Assembly (NCBI GenBank): GCA_900552645.1
Contig: USAN01000003.1
Span: 186,001 to 250,000, forward strand
Source of the DNA: an uncultured Bacteroides sp.
GTDB taxonomy: Bacteria; Bacteroidota; Bacteroidia; Bacteroidales; Bacteroidaceae
DNA length: 64,000 nucleotides
Direction: 5' to 3'
Both the position numbers and the translations under genes were made by a program. This document shows, piece after piece, positions 16,641 to 25,844 of the stretch; position 1 is the stretch's first letter; each line of letters starts with the position of its first letter. The notes beneath the pieces are model-generated. The model saw only the letters and a program-made list of their open reading frames with translations, was not told where the DNA came from and made no database searches.

Positions 16641-18047
16641 TTAGAAATGACTAGATCCGTCAAAACAGTGCGTACATACTTTACATTTTTGCAATCCTAT
16701 AGCCTCAATCAATGTTTCTAGAGAATTAAACTTTAGCGATGTCAATCCAAAACGTTCGGCAATAATGCTTACCATCTTGTTGTATTCAGGAGAATCTGTT
16801 GTAGCGTATTTATCTAGATTCTTATTCTCGTCACCTTCAAGCTCCTTAATAATACGACGTGTTATAAGTTCAAGATCACTTTTTGAAGCAGTAAATCCTA
16901 TAAAAGGACATCCATATATAAGTGGAGGACATGCAATTCGCATATGTACCTCTTTTGCACCATACTCATAAAGAACCTTAACATTATCTCTAAGCTGGGT
17001 GCCGCGTACAATAGAATCATCGCAGAAAAGAAGTCTCTTCCCAGTAAGCATTGCACGGTTAGGAATAAGCTTCATCTTGGCAACCAATGAACGCAATTCT
17101 TGATTTGCCGGGGTAAAGCTACGAGGCCAAGTAGGAGTATATTTTGTTATTGCGCGATGGTAAGGTATCCCTTTACCTTCTGCATAACCCAATGCCATAC
17201 CTACTCCTGAATCAGGAATACCACAAGCACAGTCAACTTCCGATGTATCTTTCTGCCCCATCTTAAATCCACTCATAAATCTTACATCCTCAACATTCTT
17301 TCCTTCGTAGCAAGAAACAGGAAAGCCATAATATACCCATAAAAAAGAACAAATCTGCATTCCTTCGTTTGGTTTGCGCATTTGTTCTATTCCGTCGGCA
17401 CGAAGACGTAAAATTTCTCCTGGTCCTACATATCTATCTATTTCAAAGTCTAGGTTTGGGAAACTGCTCGACTCACTTGTTGCAGCATATGCTCCATCTT
17501 TCTTACCTATTACAATAGGCGTGCGTCCCCATTTGTCGCGTGCAGCAATAATACCATCTTCGGTAAGAAGAAGCATAGAACATGAGCCTTTAATCTTGTT
17601 GAATACATTTTCTATTCCTTCAACAAAGCTTTTTCCCTGAATAATAAGCAGCGAAATTAGTTCAGTTTGATTAGTTTGTTTCAAGCTTAGTTCGGTAAAA
17701 TGCATATTTTCTGCAAGAAGTTCTTTTTCAAGTTCTTCTATATTATTAATTTTAGCAACTGTAACTATTCCAAACTTACCAAGGTGTGAGTTTATTATTA
17801 TAGGTTGCGGATCTGTATCACTTATAATTCCTATTCCAGCTTTTCCTTTGAACGATGAAAGTTCTGATTCGAACTTAGGGCGAAAATACGAGCTCTCCAG
17901 ATTATGTATTGAACGGAAAAAACCTTCTTCTTCCGAATATGTGGCTAAACCTCCTCTTTTTGTGCCTAAGTGTGAATTATAATCCGTCCCGTAAAACAAG
18001 TCCGTTACGCAATCAGCCTTAGCGACTGTACCAAAAAAACCTCCCAT
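16641..18047 (-). CDS. PurF-like amidophosphoribosyltransferase homologue without the N-terminal Cys
   Basis: The 468-residue protein has the two-domain layout of PurF: an Ntn glutaminase-like domain (about 1-235; RGGLATYS, DKWGRTPIVIGKK) and a phosphoribosyltransferase domain with the PRPP motif FCDDSIVRGTQ at 341-351. True PurF enzymes expose Cys2 after Met removal or processing. Here the start is MGGFFGT and the nearest Cys is residue 13, so glutamine hydrolysis by the usual mechanism is not expected. It may use ammonia, act on another substrate or be regulatory. The C-terminus has a Cys cluster (CKVCTHC). Bacteroidetes carry a second, canonical purF elsewhere. Confidence 0.8.
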   Translation of the reverse strand: MGGFFGTVAKADCVTDLFYGTDYNSHLGTKRGGLATYSEEEGFFRSIHNLESSYFRPKFESELSSFKGKAGIGIISDTDPQPIIINSHLGKFGIVTVAKINNIEELEKELLAENMHFTELSLKQTNQTELISLLIIQGKSFVEGIENVFNKIKGSCSMLLLTEDGIIAARDKWGRTPIVIGKKDGAYAATSESSSFPNLDFEIDRYVGPGEILRLRADGIEQMRKPNEGMQICSFLWVYYGFPVSCYEGKNVEDVRFMSGFKMGQKDTSEVDCACGIPDSGVGMALGYAEGKGIPYHRAITKYTPTWPRSFTPANQELRSLVAKMKLIPNRAMLTGKRLLFCDDSIVRGTQLRDNVKVLYEYGAKEVHMRIACPPLIYGCPFIGFTASKSDLELITRRIIKELEGDENKNLDKYATTDSPEYNKMVSIIAERFGLTSLKFNSLETLIEAIGLQKCKVCTHCFDGSSHF

Positions 18048-18142
18048 TATTATTTGTCGTTAAATATTAAGGCGCAAAAGTAAGAAAAATATTCTCTAAT
18101 ATTAATAATCATTAGTATTTTTACGTCCTAAACAAAGCATTT

Positions 18143-18508
18143 ATGAAAGCATTGATATATATTTTCATCGGAGGCGGCACAGGTAGTGTGCTAAGATATC
18201 TTTTTACCATATTCGTAAACAGACAGACCGATACATTCTTTCCATGGGGCACCTTCGCAGTAAACATTATAGGATGTATTTTGATAGGATTATTTTACAC
18301 TATCACATCTAAAATGTACATTACAAATGAAATACGTATGATGCTAACAATAGGGTTGTGCGGTGGCTTTACTACTTTCTCTACTTTCTGCAACGAGAAT
18401 CTTTCACTACTTCAAGATGGTCATTATTTAACATTTTTCAGTTATGTGATAGCAAGTATAGTTCTGGGCATATTAGGCGTAATGTTCGGAGTATGGATAA
18501 GTGACTAA
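18143..18508 (+). CDS. crcB: Fluoride ion channel CrcB/Fluc
   Basis: The 121-residue protein has four membrane helices and the Fluc motifs GGGTGSVLRYL at the start, FPWGTFAVNIIGC in the second helix, and GLCGGFTTFSTFCNE in the third. Fluc proteins are dual-topology dimers that export fluoride passively. The gene lies 65 nt upstream of enolase, a fluoride-sensitive enzyme, and may be co-transcribed with it. No convincing fluoride riboswitch precedes it. Confidence 0.94.
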   Translation: MKALIYIFIGGGTGSVLRYLFTIFVNRQTDTFFPWGTFAVNIIGCILIGLFYTITSKMYITNEIRMMLTIGLCGGFTTFSTFCNENLSLLQDGHYLTFFSYVIASIVLGILGVMFGVWISD

Positions 18509-18573
18509 TTCAATAAACATTTCTCTCTTTTAAATTGTTATCCAATAATAACCTTTTAAAAATAACATCGATT

Positions 18574-19869
18574 ATGAAAATAGCTAGCGTTAAAGGAAGA
18601 GAGATTCTAGATTCTCGTGGTAATCCTACAGTCGAAGTTGATATTGTTCTTGAATCAGGATTTATGGGACGTGCTTCTGTTCCATCAGGTGCATCTACCG
18701 GTGAGAATGAAGCTCTTGAACTTCGTGATGGCGACAATAGCCGTTATGGAGGCAAAGGTGTTCTTAAAGCTGTAGATAACATAAATAACAAAATTGCTCC
18801 TGCTATTATTGGTATGAGTGTTCTTGATCAGAGAGGTATAGATGAAAAGATGATTACACTTGATGGTACGCCTACAAAATCAAATTTAGGTGCCAATGCC
18901 ATTCTTGGTGTATCTTTAGCAGTTGCCAAAGCTGCAGCAAATTATCTTGATATTCCTTTGTACAGATATATAGGTGGAACAAATACTTACGTTTTGCCCG
19001 TACCTATGATGAATATTATAAATGGAGGATCACACTCCGATGCTCCTATTGCATTCCAAGAGTTCATGATTCGTCCAGTAGGTGCAAAATCTTTCCGCGA
19101 AGGATTACGAATGGGTGCCGAAGTTTTTCATGCATTAAAAGGTGTATTGAAAAAACGTGGTCTAAGTACTGCTGTAGGCGATGAAGGAGGATTTGCTCCA
19201 GTTCTTAACGGAACAGAAGATGCATTGAGTTCTATACTAGCTGCAATAGAAGCTGCAGGTTATGAACCATTTAAAGATATAACAATTGGACTTGATTGCG
19301 CAGCATCCGAATTTTATCATGATGGTGTATATGACTATACTAAATTTGAAGGTGCAAAAGGTGAAAAACGTAGTGCATCCGAACAGGTTGCTTATCTTGA
19401 AAAACTTACATGGGACTATCCTATAGATTCAATAGAAGATGGAATGGCAGAAAACGATTGGGAAGGATGGCGGATGCTTACTGAAAGATTAGGAAACAGA
19501 ATACAATTAGTAGGCGATGACTTGTTTGTGACCAATGTAAAATTCCTTGAAAGAGGTATTGCCGAAGGATGCGCAAATTCTATTCTTATTAAAGTAAATC
19601 AGATTGGTTCACTTACAGAAACTCTTGACACTATAATGATGGCTCAGAGAAACGGATACACTACTGTAACTTCTCACCGTTCTGGTGAAACAGAAGATGC
19701 AACAATTGCTGATATTGCAGTTGCCACTAACAGTGGACAGATTAAGACTGGTTCATTAAGTAGAAGTGACCGTATGGCTAAATATAACCAATTACTAAGA
19801 ATTGAAGAAGAACTTGGTAGTTTGGCGATATATGGATATAAAAAAATCAAAAGAGATTATAAAGAATAA
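18574..19869 (+). CDS. eno: Enolase
   Basis: Enolase converts 2-phosphoglycerate to phosphoenolpyruvate in glycolysis. The 431-residue protein begins MKIASVKGREILDSRGNPTV, the conserved start, so ATG 18574 is preferred over an upstream in-frame start at 18535. Further motifs are SGASTGENEALELRDGD, VGDDLFVTN, KVNQIGSLTETL, SHRSGETED and KTGSLSRSDRMAKYNQLLRIEEEL, which cover the Mg2+ and catalytic Lys/Glu sites. Length is normal. A hairpin follows. Confidence 0.97.
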   Translation: MKIASVKGREILDSRGNPTVEVDIVLESGFMGRASVPSGASTGENEALELRDGDNSRYGGKGVLKAVDNINNKIAPAIIGMSVLDQRGIDEKMITLDGTPTKSNLGANAILGVSLAVAKAAANYLDIPLYRYIGGTNTYVLPVPMMNIINGGSHSDAPIAFQEFMIRPVGAKSFREGLRMGAEVFHALKGVLKKRGLSTAVGDEGGFAPVLNGTEDALSSILAAIEAAGYEPFKDITIGLDCAASEFYHDGVYDYTKFEGAKGEKRSASEQVAYLEKLTWDYPIDSIEDGMAENDWEGWRMLTERLGNRIQLVGDDLFVTNVKFLERGIAEGCANSILIKVNQIGSLTETLDTIMMAQRNGYTTVTSHRSGETEDATIADIAVATNSGQIKTGSLSRSDRMAKYNQLLRIEEELGSLAIYGYKKIKRDYKE

Positions 19870-19936
19870 TCATTCATTATATAATCATTAAAATAGTGCA
19901 TTTAAGAAAACTTAATTGAACTATAAAAAATATCAG

Positions 19937-19978
19937 AGAGTCATATATAAGCATAATAGAATAGCTTTATATGACTCT
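19937..19978 (+). terminator. Terminator of eno
   Basis: AGAGTCATATATAAGC (19937-19952) pairs with GCTTTATATGACTCT (19964-19978) with one bulge. It is followed by a T-rich stretch. Confidence 0.7.
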
Positions 19979-20069
19979 TCACTTTTTCATTATAGAATTG
20001 TTATTTTTCTATAGATAAAAGAACTTTTGAGTAGATAGTTTGTTGAGACCTTATAAAAACTTCAAACTT

Positions 20070-20690
20070 ATGATAAATTACATAGATAGAATGGCAGATG
20101 CTTTGATTGATACATTAAAGTATTCTGATTCAAGTGTAGCTTGGCCTGAAACAGAGCATGTAGCGCCTGACCCTGAAATTAAACCAGAATGGTTTTATCC
20201 AGCCCTACAAAACAAGGATTGTTCTGAAATTGTTGCCATACTTCTTTATACACAGCAAACTGCTCTATACGATAAAGAAATAGGTGATATGGTATTAGGA
20301 ATAGGAATAGTAGAGATGAAGCATTTCGCAAACATTCGAGATACAGTGGTTGCATTGGGAGGTACTTTACCGCAACCTATTGATGGTAAGAATATAAAAT
20401 TAGGAAAAGATGTAAATGATGCTTTGAGTATAAATATAAGAAGTGAATTTGATACAATAAAATATTATCGTGGAGTAAAAGAACTTATAAAATCCAAATC
20501 AGAGACAGCCATTACACTTCAAGCTATGCTCGATAAATTAATTGCAGATGAATCTCTTCATTTAAGAATGTTTTTGAATGAACTGAATGAAAGAAATGGA
20601 TTGCATCTTATAGATGATATAAGCGAAACTCTATATAGCGAATTTCCTTTATTAAGAATAAGTAAGGAGAATCAAAGAAGTATATCATAA
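20070..20690 (+). CDS. Ferritin-like four-helix protein with a putative diiron site
   Basis: The 206-residue protein has the metal-ligand pattern of the ferritin-like superfamily across four helices: Glu53 (CSEIVAILLY), Glu82-x-x-His85 (VEMKHF), Glu126 (RSEFDTI) and Glu161-x-x-His164 (ADESLHLRMF). It does not look like ferritin, Dps or rubrerythrin (no rubredoxin domain), and the specific subfamily is not recognised. Oxidative-stress or iron-related chemistry is possible by family only. ATG 20070 is chosen over an in-frame TTG at 20040. It stands alone between eno and the convergent metH. Confidence 0.7.
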   Translation: MINYIDRMADALIDTLKYSDSSVAWPETEHVAPDPEIKPEWFYPALQNKDCSEIVAILLYTQQTALYDKEIGDMVLGIGIVEMKHFANIRDTVVALGGTLPQPIDGKNIKLGKDVNDALSINIRSEFDTIKYYRGVKELIKSKSETAITLQAMLDKLIADESLHLRMFLNELNERNGLHLIDDISETLYSEFPLLRISKENQRSIS

Positions 20691-20901
20691 TAAAAAGATA
20701 TCTTCTAAAAAACAGCATTCGTTTTATCGTTTACATAATATTAACGACACTTTCAAAGAAATGGACAATACCTATTAGGAATTGAGGAGTAGTAATGAAT
20801 CAATTTTTAGTTATCTTTGAAAACAGAATCGAGCTTTAGCACTCGACTTAAGCTCGAAACCCAATATAGTTTACACAAAATTTTGGATAGTGCCTTAAAA
20901 T

Positions 20902-20938
20902 AATTCAAATGAAATTTATTATTGATTTCATTTGAATT
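20902..20938. terminator. Terminator between the ferritin-like gene and metH
   Basis: AATTCAAATGAAAT (20902-20915) pairs perfectly with ATTTCATTTGAATT (20925-20938) around a 9-nt loop. It lies immediately after the metH stop and between convergent genes. The preceding stretch 20691-20900 holds only a weaker hairpin (CGAGCTT at 20830-20836 with AAGCTCG at 20850-20856). Confidence 0.75.
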
Positions 20939-20948
20939 ATTTATTATA

Positions 20949-23699
20949 TTAATTCCACAAATCAAGTTTTTTTCTTCTTGCCTCTTCAAGAGATACTTTT
21001 CTAACCTCTTTTTTTGCATTATTATGGCGTATTATTTCGTAGTCTTCATTTACCTCACGAACAAATTCATCCTTTTGTGATGGATTCAACAGTTTGGCTG
21101 CAACAATAGAATTTTGTGAGGCATCTTTAAGATGTACCACCGGGCCTGCATATACAGGAGCTATTTTTAGTGCGGTATGTAGTTTTGAAGTCGTAGCTCC
21201 TCCAATCATAACAGGGATATCCAATCCGGCACGCTGCAGTTCTGACGCTACATGAGCCATCTCTTCGAGCGATGGAGTTATAAGACCACTAAGTCCAATT
21301 ATATCTACTTTATTTTCTTTTGCTATACTTACAATCGTTTCGGCAGGTACCATAACTCCAAGATCTATTATTTCATATCCATTGCATGCCATTACTACAG
21401 ATACAATATTTTTTCCAATATCGTGAACATCGCCCTTTACAGTTGCAAGAAGAACCTTTCCAGCACTTTTTGCGGTACCTTTTTTCCCTGCTTCTATAAA
21501 TGGCTGCAAGATAGAAACTGCTTTTTTCATTGTACGGGCACTCTTAACTACTTGGGGAAGAAACATCTTTCCTGCACCGAAAAGTTCGCCAACTTTATTC
21601 ATTCCTCCCATTAATGGTCCTTCTATTATATCTACAGCTTCAGGATATATAGTCAAAGCCTCATCAATATCATCCTGCAAGAAATCCCCTATTCCCTTAA
21701 GCAAACCATACTGCAGTCTCTCTTCCACACTACTACCTTCTCTCCATGCAAGCTTTGTTTTATTATCGTCAACCTTAATTCCATCATTTTCAGCTTTCAT
21801 TTTTTCGGCTGTTTCAATAAGTCGTTCAGCAGCATCGGCACGTCTGTTCAGTACTACATCTTCCAAGCGTTCCAAAACGTCGGTAGGTATATCGCTATAC
21901 AGTACGGACGTAGCAGGATTTACAATTCCCATATCCATACCTTCCTTTATGGCATAATAAAGGAATACGGCATGCATAGCCTCTCGTATATAGTTATTAC
22001 CACGAAATGAAAATGAAAGATTGCTTACCCCTCCACTTATATGTGCTCCAGGCAAATTTTTCTTTATCCATCCGGCAGCCTTTATAAAATCTACTGCATA
22101 ATTATTGTGTTCTTCAATTCCGGTTGCTACTGCAAGTACATTCGGATCGAAAATTATATCATGACAGTTAAATCCAACCTTATCAACTAGTATGTCGTAA
22201 GCTCTTTTACATACCTCAATTTTTCTTTCGTATGTATCAGCCTGTCCTTTTTCATCGAATGCCATTACAATTACCGCAGCGCCCATCTGCTTAACATATA
22301 GTGCATGTTCTATAAAAGCATCTTCTCCTTCTTTCAAGGATATTGAGTTAACTATAGATTTACCCTGCAAGCATTTAAGCCCTGCCTCTATGACACTCCA
22401 TTTAGAAGAGTCAATCATTATTGGCACTCTTGCAATTTCGGGTTCCGACATTATTAAGTTCAGGAAAGTTGTCATTTCTTCGGCAGCATCTAGCAATCCG
22501 TCATCCATATTAACGTCTATAACTAATGCACCATCCTCAACCTGCTTACGTGCTATAGTAAGTGCTTCTTCATATTTCTTTTCATTTATTAGGCGCAGAA
22601 ATTTACGCGATCCGGCTACATTACATCTCTCACCTACATTCACAAAATTAATCTCTTTGCTCTTCTCAAACAGTTCAAGTCCGGAAAGCCACATGTTTTC
22701 GGGTTTAGAAACAACTTCATGAGGTTTTTTATCTTTTATCAGCTCATTATATTTAGCAATATACTCTTCAGTAGTACCACAACACCCTCCTATTATATTT
22801 ACTAATCCTTCATCTATATATTCCTTTATTTCGGAAGCCATATCATCGGGCGACTGGTCATACTGTCCCAAGCTATTGGGAAGTCCAGCGTTAGGATATG
22901 CACTTATATAATAAGGAGCTTTTCTTGCAAGTTCTTCAAGAAAAGGCTTTAGTTGACGTGCTCCGAACGAGCAGTTTAGCCCGACAGAAAATATCTCAGC
23001 ATGCTGTACTGAAGCTAGAAATGCATCAAGAGTCTGCCCCGACAAGGTTCTTCCGGCAATATCCGATACTGTTACGGATAACATTAATGGCACTCTCCTG
23101 TTGCATATCTGCATAGCCTTTTCTGCTGCATATATAGCAGCCTTTGCATTAAGAGTATCGAATATTGTTTCTATGATAAAAACATCGACTCCACCTTCAA
23201 GCAAAGCTCTCATTTGTTCAAGATAAGCATTGACTAGTTCATCGAATGTTAAAGCACGGAAAGCAGGATTGTTAACATCGGGACTCATTGACAGAGTCTT
23301 GTTTGTAGGCCCTATCGAACCAGCGACGAATCTAGGTTTGAGTGGATTCATTGAAGTAAAATCATCAGCAGCTTTACGAGCTATCGTGGCCGCTGCAAGA
23401 TTTATTTCTCTACAATGCTCTTCAACATGATAGTCGGCCATCGAAATGCGTTGAGCATTGAAAGTATTTGTCTCTATGATATCTGCACCTGCCTCAAGAT
23501 ATTTCCGATGAATCTCTGTTATTATCTGAGGATTGGTAATTGACAATAAATCATTGTTCCCTTTCAGTTGTCCGGGAGTGTTAATAAAATCATCATTTCT
23601 GAAGTCACTTTCCTTCAGATTATATTGTTGAATCATTGTTCCCATCGCTCCGTCGAGGATGAGAATTCTATCTTTTATCAATTGTTGAATTGAATTCAT
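20949..23699 (-). CDS. metH: Cobalamin-dependent methionine synthase, core form without the reactivation domain
   Basis: MetH moves a methyl group from methyltetrahydrofolate to homocysteine through cobalamin. The 916-residue protein has the homocysteine domain (LDGAMGTMIQ; zinc ligands in LNCSFGARQ and GGCCGTT), the pterin-binding domain (NVGERCNVAGSRKFLR), the cap, and the B12 domain with GDVHDIGKN, whose His759 is the axial ligand. It ends about 160 residues after that His, so the C-terminal AdoMet reactivation domain (about 330 residues in the 1227-residue E. coli enzyme) is missing. ATG 23699 is used because longer starts run into smpB. It follows smpB by 13 nt. Confidence 0.95.
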   Translation of the reverse strand: MNSIQQLIKDRILILDGAMGTMIQQYNLKESDFRNDDFINTPGQLKGNNDLLSITNPQIITEIHRKYLEAGADIIETNTFNAQRISMADYHVEEHCREINLAAATIARKAADDFTSMNPLKPRFVAGSIGPTNKTLSMSPDVNNPAFRALTFDELVNAYLEQMRALLEGGVDVFIIETIFDTLNAKAAIYAAEKAMQICNRRVPLMLSVTVSDIAGRTLSGQTLDAFLASVQHAEIFSVGLNCSFGARQLKPFLEELARKAPYYISAYPNAGLPNSLGQYDQSPDDMASEIKEYIDEGLVNIIGGCCGTTEEYIAKYNELIKDKKPHEVVSKPENMWLSGLELFEKSKEINFVNVGERCNVAGSRKFLRLINEKKYEEALTIARKQVEDGALVIDVNMDDGLLDAAEEMTTFLNLIMSEPEIARVPIMIDSSKWSVIEAGLKCLQGKSIVNSISLKEGEDAFIEHALYVKQMGAAVIVMAFDEKGQADTYERKIEVCKRAYDILVDKVGFNCHDIIFDPNVLAVATGIEEHNNYAVDFIKAAGWIKKNLPGAHISGGVSNLSFSFRGNNYIREAMHAVFLYYAIKEGMDMGIVNPATSVLYSDIPTDVLERLEDVVLNRRADAAERLIETAEKMKAENDGIKVDDNKTKLAWREGSSVEERLQYGLLKGIGDFLQDDIDEALTIYPEAVDIIEGPLMGGMNKVGELFGAGKMFLPQVVKSARTMKKAVSILQPFIEAGKKGTAKSAGKVLLATVKGDVHDIGKNIVSVVMACNGYEIIDLGVMVPAETIVSIAKENKVDIIGLSGLITPSLEEMAHVASELQRAGLDIPVMIGGATTSKLHTALKIAPVYAGPVVHLKDASQNSIVAAKLLNPSQKDEFVREVNEDYEIIRHNNAKKEVRKVSLEEARRKKLDLWN

Positions 23700-23712
23700 C
23701 GGGAAAATAAAA

Positions 23713-24165
23713 TTATTTTTTGAACATCCTGTCCATTTCACGTCTGTCATCTTTTTCACGTATAGACTGACGCTTATCATATTCTTTCTTACCTTTCGCC
23801 AAGGCAATAACAACCTTTGCAAGTCCTTTTTCGTTAATAAACAGTCTTACCGGGACAATAGTAAATCCTGGATTCTTACTAGCATCTTCAAGTTTTCTCA
23901 ATTCCTTTCTCTGAAGTAACAGTTTACGTTCACGACGAGCTTCATGATTATTATAAGATCCATAAAAGTATTCGGTTATATGCATATTCTTAACCCACAA
24001 CTCATTATTTATGAAATAACAATATGTATCAACCAAACTGGCTTTTCCTGAACGAATTGATTTGATTTCGGTACCTGTAAGAACTATTCCGGCTGTATAG
24101 GTATCGATAAACTCATAATCAAAAGACGCTCTTTTATTTTTTATATTAATAGGAGTTGGTTTCAT
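23713..24165 (-). CDS. smpB: SsrA-binding protein SmpB
   Basis: SmpB delivers tmRNA to stalled ribosomes. The 150-residue protein has the OB-fold core (NKRASFDYEFIDTYTAGIVL, GTEIKSIRSGKASL), the motif EARRERKLLLQRKEL, and the basic tail GKKEYDKRQSIREKDDRR that enters the mRNA channel. Its start codon overlaps the stop of the Yip1-like gene by one base (TAATG). metH follows after 13 nt. The tmRNA gene is not in the window. Confidence 0.97.
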   Translation of the reverse strand: MKPTPINIKNKRASFDYEFIDTYTAGIVLTGTEIKSIRSGKASLVDTYCYFINNELWVKNMHITEYFYGSYNNHEARRERKLLLQRKELRKLEDASKNPGFTIVPVRLFINEKGLAKVVIALAKGKKEYDKRQSIREKDDRREMDRMFKK

Positions 24166-24734
24166 TAGTTTAATATTACAGTTAGTTTATTAAATATCCA
24201 GCTAATTATGGCAGGACAAAATAATACTATGCAAGATGTAATGACAGTATAATTAGTTATTTTCTCACGATTTACATTCATCAAAGAACGTGCACCTTCA
24301 AATACTACAAACAATACATACAATTGCAACAACCAGAACAGAAGTTTTATGGGGAATATTCCATAAATAATATTAAGAACAAAAGGAATAGCCATAGAAT
24401 AACCTACCAACTGACAGCACAGTTCGAACTGAGAAGGTCGGTTAAGATATTTCTGTCCTACAATATCTACTAAATATGCTGCAAGAAAGTATCCTCCGAA
24501 AAGTGATACTGCAATAGCACAGCATTTACTCATAGCTTCTTGTACCAGACTTACTTCTGCCTTACTTTCAATTAATACCCCTATAAAAACCGATAACGAG
24601 CAAAGTCCAATCATAGGATATACAAAATCGGTCATTACGCGGTTTCTGCCATCACTTACCTTTATTTCGCTCCATGCTTTTGATGGAGAAGAAATAAGAG
24701 TCACTACTCTGTTAAATAATTCCTTGTAATTCAA
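24165..24734 (-). CDS. Yip1-domain membrane protein
   Basis: The 189-residue protein begins with a short cytoplasmic segment containing SSPSKAWSEI, typical of bacterial Yip1-domain proteins. About five membrane helices follow (roughly residues 35-55, 72-92, 108-130, 135-150, 162-185). The function of bacterial Yip1 proteins is not known. It overlaps smpB by one base and is the first gene of the Yip1-smpB-metH run. CAAAGGTA at 24770-24777 reads TACCTTTG on the minus strand, a good -7 promoter element. Confidence 0.8.
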   Translation of the reverse strand: MNYKELFNRVVTLISSPSKAWSEIKVSDGRNRVMTDFVYPMIGLCSLSVFIGVLIESKAEVSLVQEAMSKCCAIAVSLFGGYFLAAYLVDIVGQKYLNRPSQFELCCQLVGYSMAIPFVLNIIYGIFPIKLLFWLLQLYVLFVVFEGARSLMNVNREKITNYTVITSCIVLFCPAIISWIFNKLTVILN

Positions 24735-24780
24735 AATACAATAATTTCTTGTTTTATAAATAAGTAATGCAAAGGTATAA

Positions 24781-24815
24781 AAAAATCCTCATGCTGATAT
24801 AGCATGAGGATTTTT
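24781..24815 (-). terminator. Terminator of the NigD-like lipoprotein gene
   Basis: AAAAATCCTCATGCT (24781-24795) pairs perfectly with AGCATGAGGATTTTT (24801-24815) around the 5-nt loop GATAT. It separates the lipoprotein gene from the Yip1-smpB-metH run. Confidence 0.85.
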
Positions 24816-24836
24816 ATTATATTTAAGTAAAATGGC

Positions 24837-25574
24837 TTATCTTGAAGTATAACGGTATTTTGCAGTCTTAACAAGTGGTTTACCATCAAGAATCTTTGCA
24901 GTAATCTTTATTACGATAGAGTCGCTCTTTGGCTCTAACTGATAATAATAGTTTGCAAATTGTGAGTTATCAAAAGGCATCTTGAAACTCATCAACTGTG
25001 TAGCCTGTGCATTTGAAGCTGATCTTTCCTTTGTCTGCTGAAACACAGTATAAAGAGTATCCTGCTGTGCATCTGTAGCATACAAATTGAAATCATTAAA
25101 GTTTACTGCATTATTTGAAGTAGTTGGATAATAGTATGTGACAGGAATATTCACATAACCATTTGCAGCCCAAGCTGCCGAACTTATATTAGCAATTCCA
25201 AAATCGCCCTTCAATGTATCTGGCTGAGTATTGAAATTCTTGTAAGGAATCTGACCATATACATCTACTGAAGTAATTTTATATGATTTTTTTTCATTAC
25301 CAAGAACCTCGCCTTCCTGAAATTTCATTGCTGCATAAAAACGCTGCAGGTAAGTTCCGTCGGTCAATTTTATATTTTCCAATACGGTAGAGCTTACAGG
25401 ATTAAAAGTAACTCCATCGTCACTTAAAAGGTAGTAACCACCTAGTGCCGATCCTTTTACCGATACTATAGCAACACAGTCATAGCTATTTCCTTCACTG
25501 CTATCTAAACAAGAACTAAAGGTAAACATTGATACAAGTGCAGCAAAGATAGCCGCCAATTTAATTTTTTTCAT
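24837..25574 (-). CDS. Lipoprotein, NigD-like
   Basis: The 245-residue protein has a lipoprotein signal with lipobox FSSC at about residues 19-22. It is followed by a small beta domain (YDCVAIVSVKGSALGGYYLL) and a C-terminal beta-sandwich-like part (YVNIPVTYYYP, SIVIKITAKILDGKPL). The arrangement resembles the NigD-like family of Bacteroides lipoproteins, but I cannot confirm this without a profile search. Function unknown; probably anchored to the outer membrane. It is monocistronic, with a perfect terminator behind it. Confidence 0.65.
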   Translation of the reverse strand: MKKIKLAAIFAALVSMFTFSSCLDSSEGNSYDCVAIVSVKGSALGGYYLLSDDGVTFNPVSSTVLENIKLTDGTYLQRFYAAMKFQEGEVLGNEKKSYKITSVDVYGQIPYKNFNTQPDTLKGDFGIANISSAAWAANGYVNIPVTYYYPTTSNNAVNFNDFNLYATDAQQDTLYTVFQQTKERSASNAQATQLMSFKMPFDNSQFANYYYQLEPKSDSIVIKITAKILDGKPLVKTAKYRYTSR

Positions 25575-25844
25575 CTCTTTTTCTATAAATATTAGGTTCT
25601 ACAAAATTACATATAAAGTTTTATGGCTTCTCTAAAAAGTTCATTTCTTTTTTAATGTTTCAATGAATAAATGTTTTTTTAATACGAATACTGCACCGCC
25701 TTTAATAAATTAACATATTTTTAAGATGTCAATATATTTATATATATTTGTACAGCTATAGTAAAAACAAAATTAATCTATACGATTAACAAAAAGTAAT
25801 ATTATTCGTTACTTTATAAAATCATTTCAACTAAAATAATCATT

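Noticed and set aside
18048..18142. Possible fluoride riboswitch upstream of crcB
   Set aside because: The 95-nt region is AT-rich and lacks the conserved GGCGATGG-type core and pseudoknot pairing of the crcB RNA motif.
20691..20900. Remnant gene between the ferritin-like gene and metH
   Set aside because: Frames are interrupted repeatedly and no joined reading gave a credible protein; only hairpins are visible.
20807..21019. 70-residue minus-strand frame overlapping the end of metH
   Set aside because: It crosses the metH terminator and overlaps metH in another frame; composition is Lys/Asn noise.
23699..23822. Longer N-terminus for metH
   Set aside because: The extension would overlap smpB and precede the conserved LDGAMGT start region by an unrelated basic segment.
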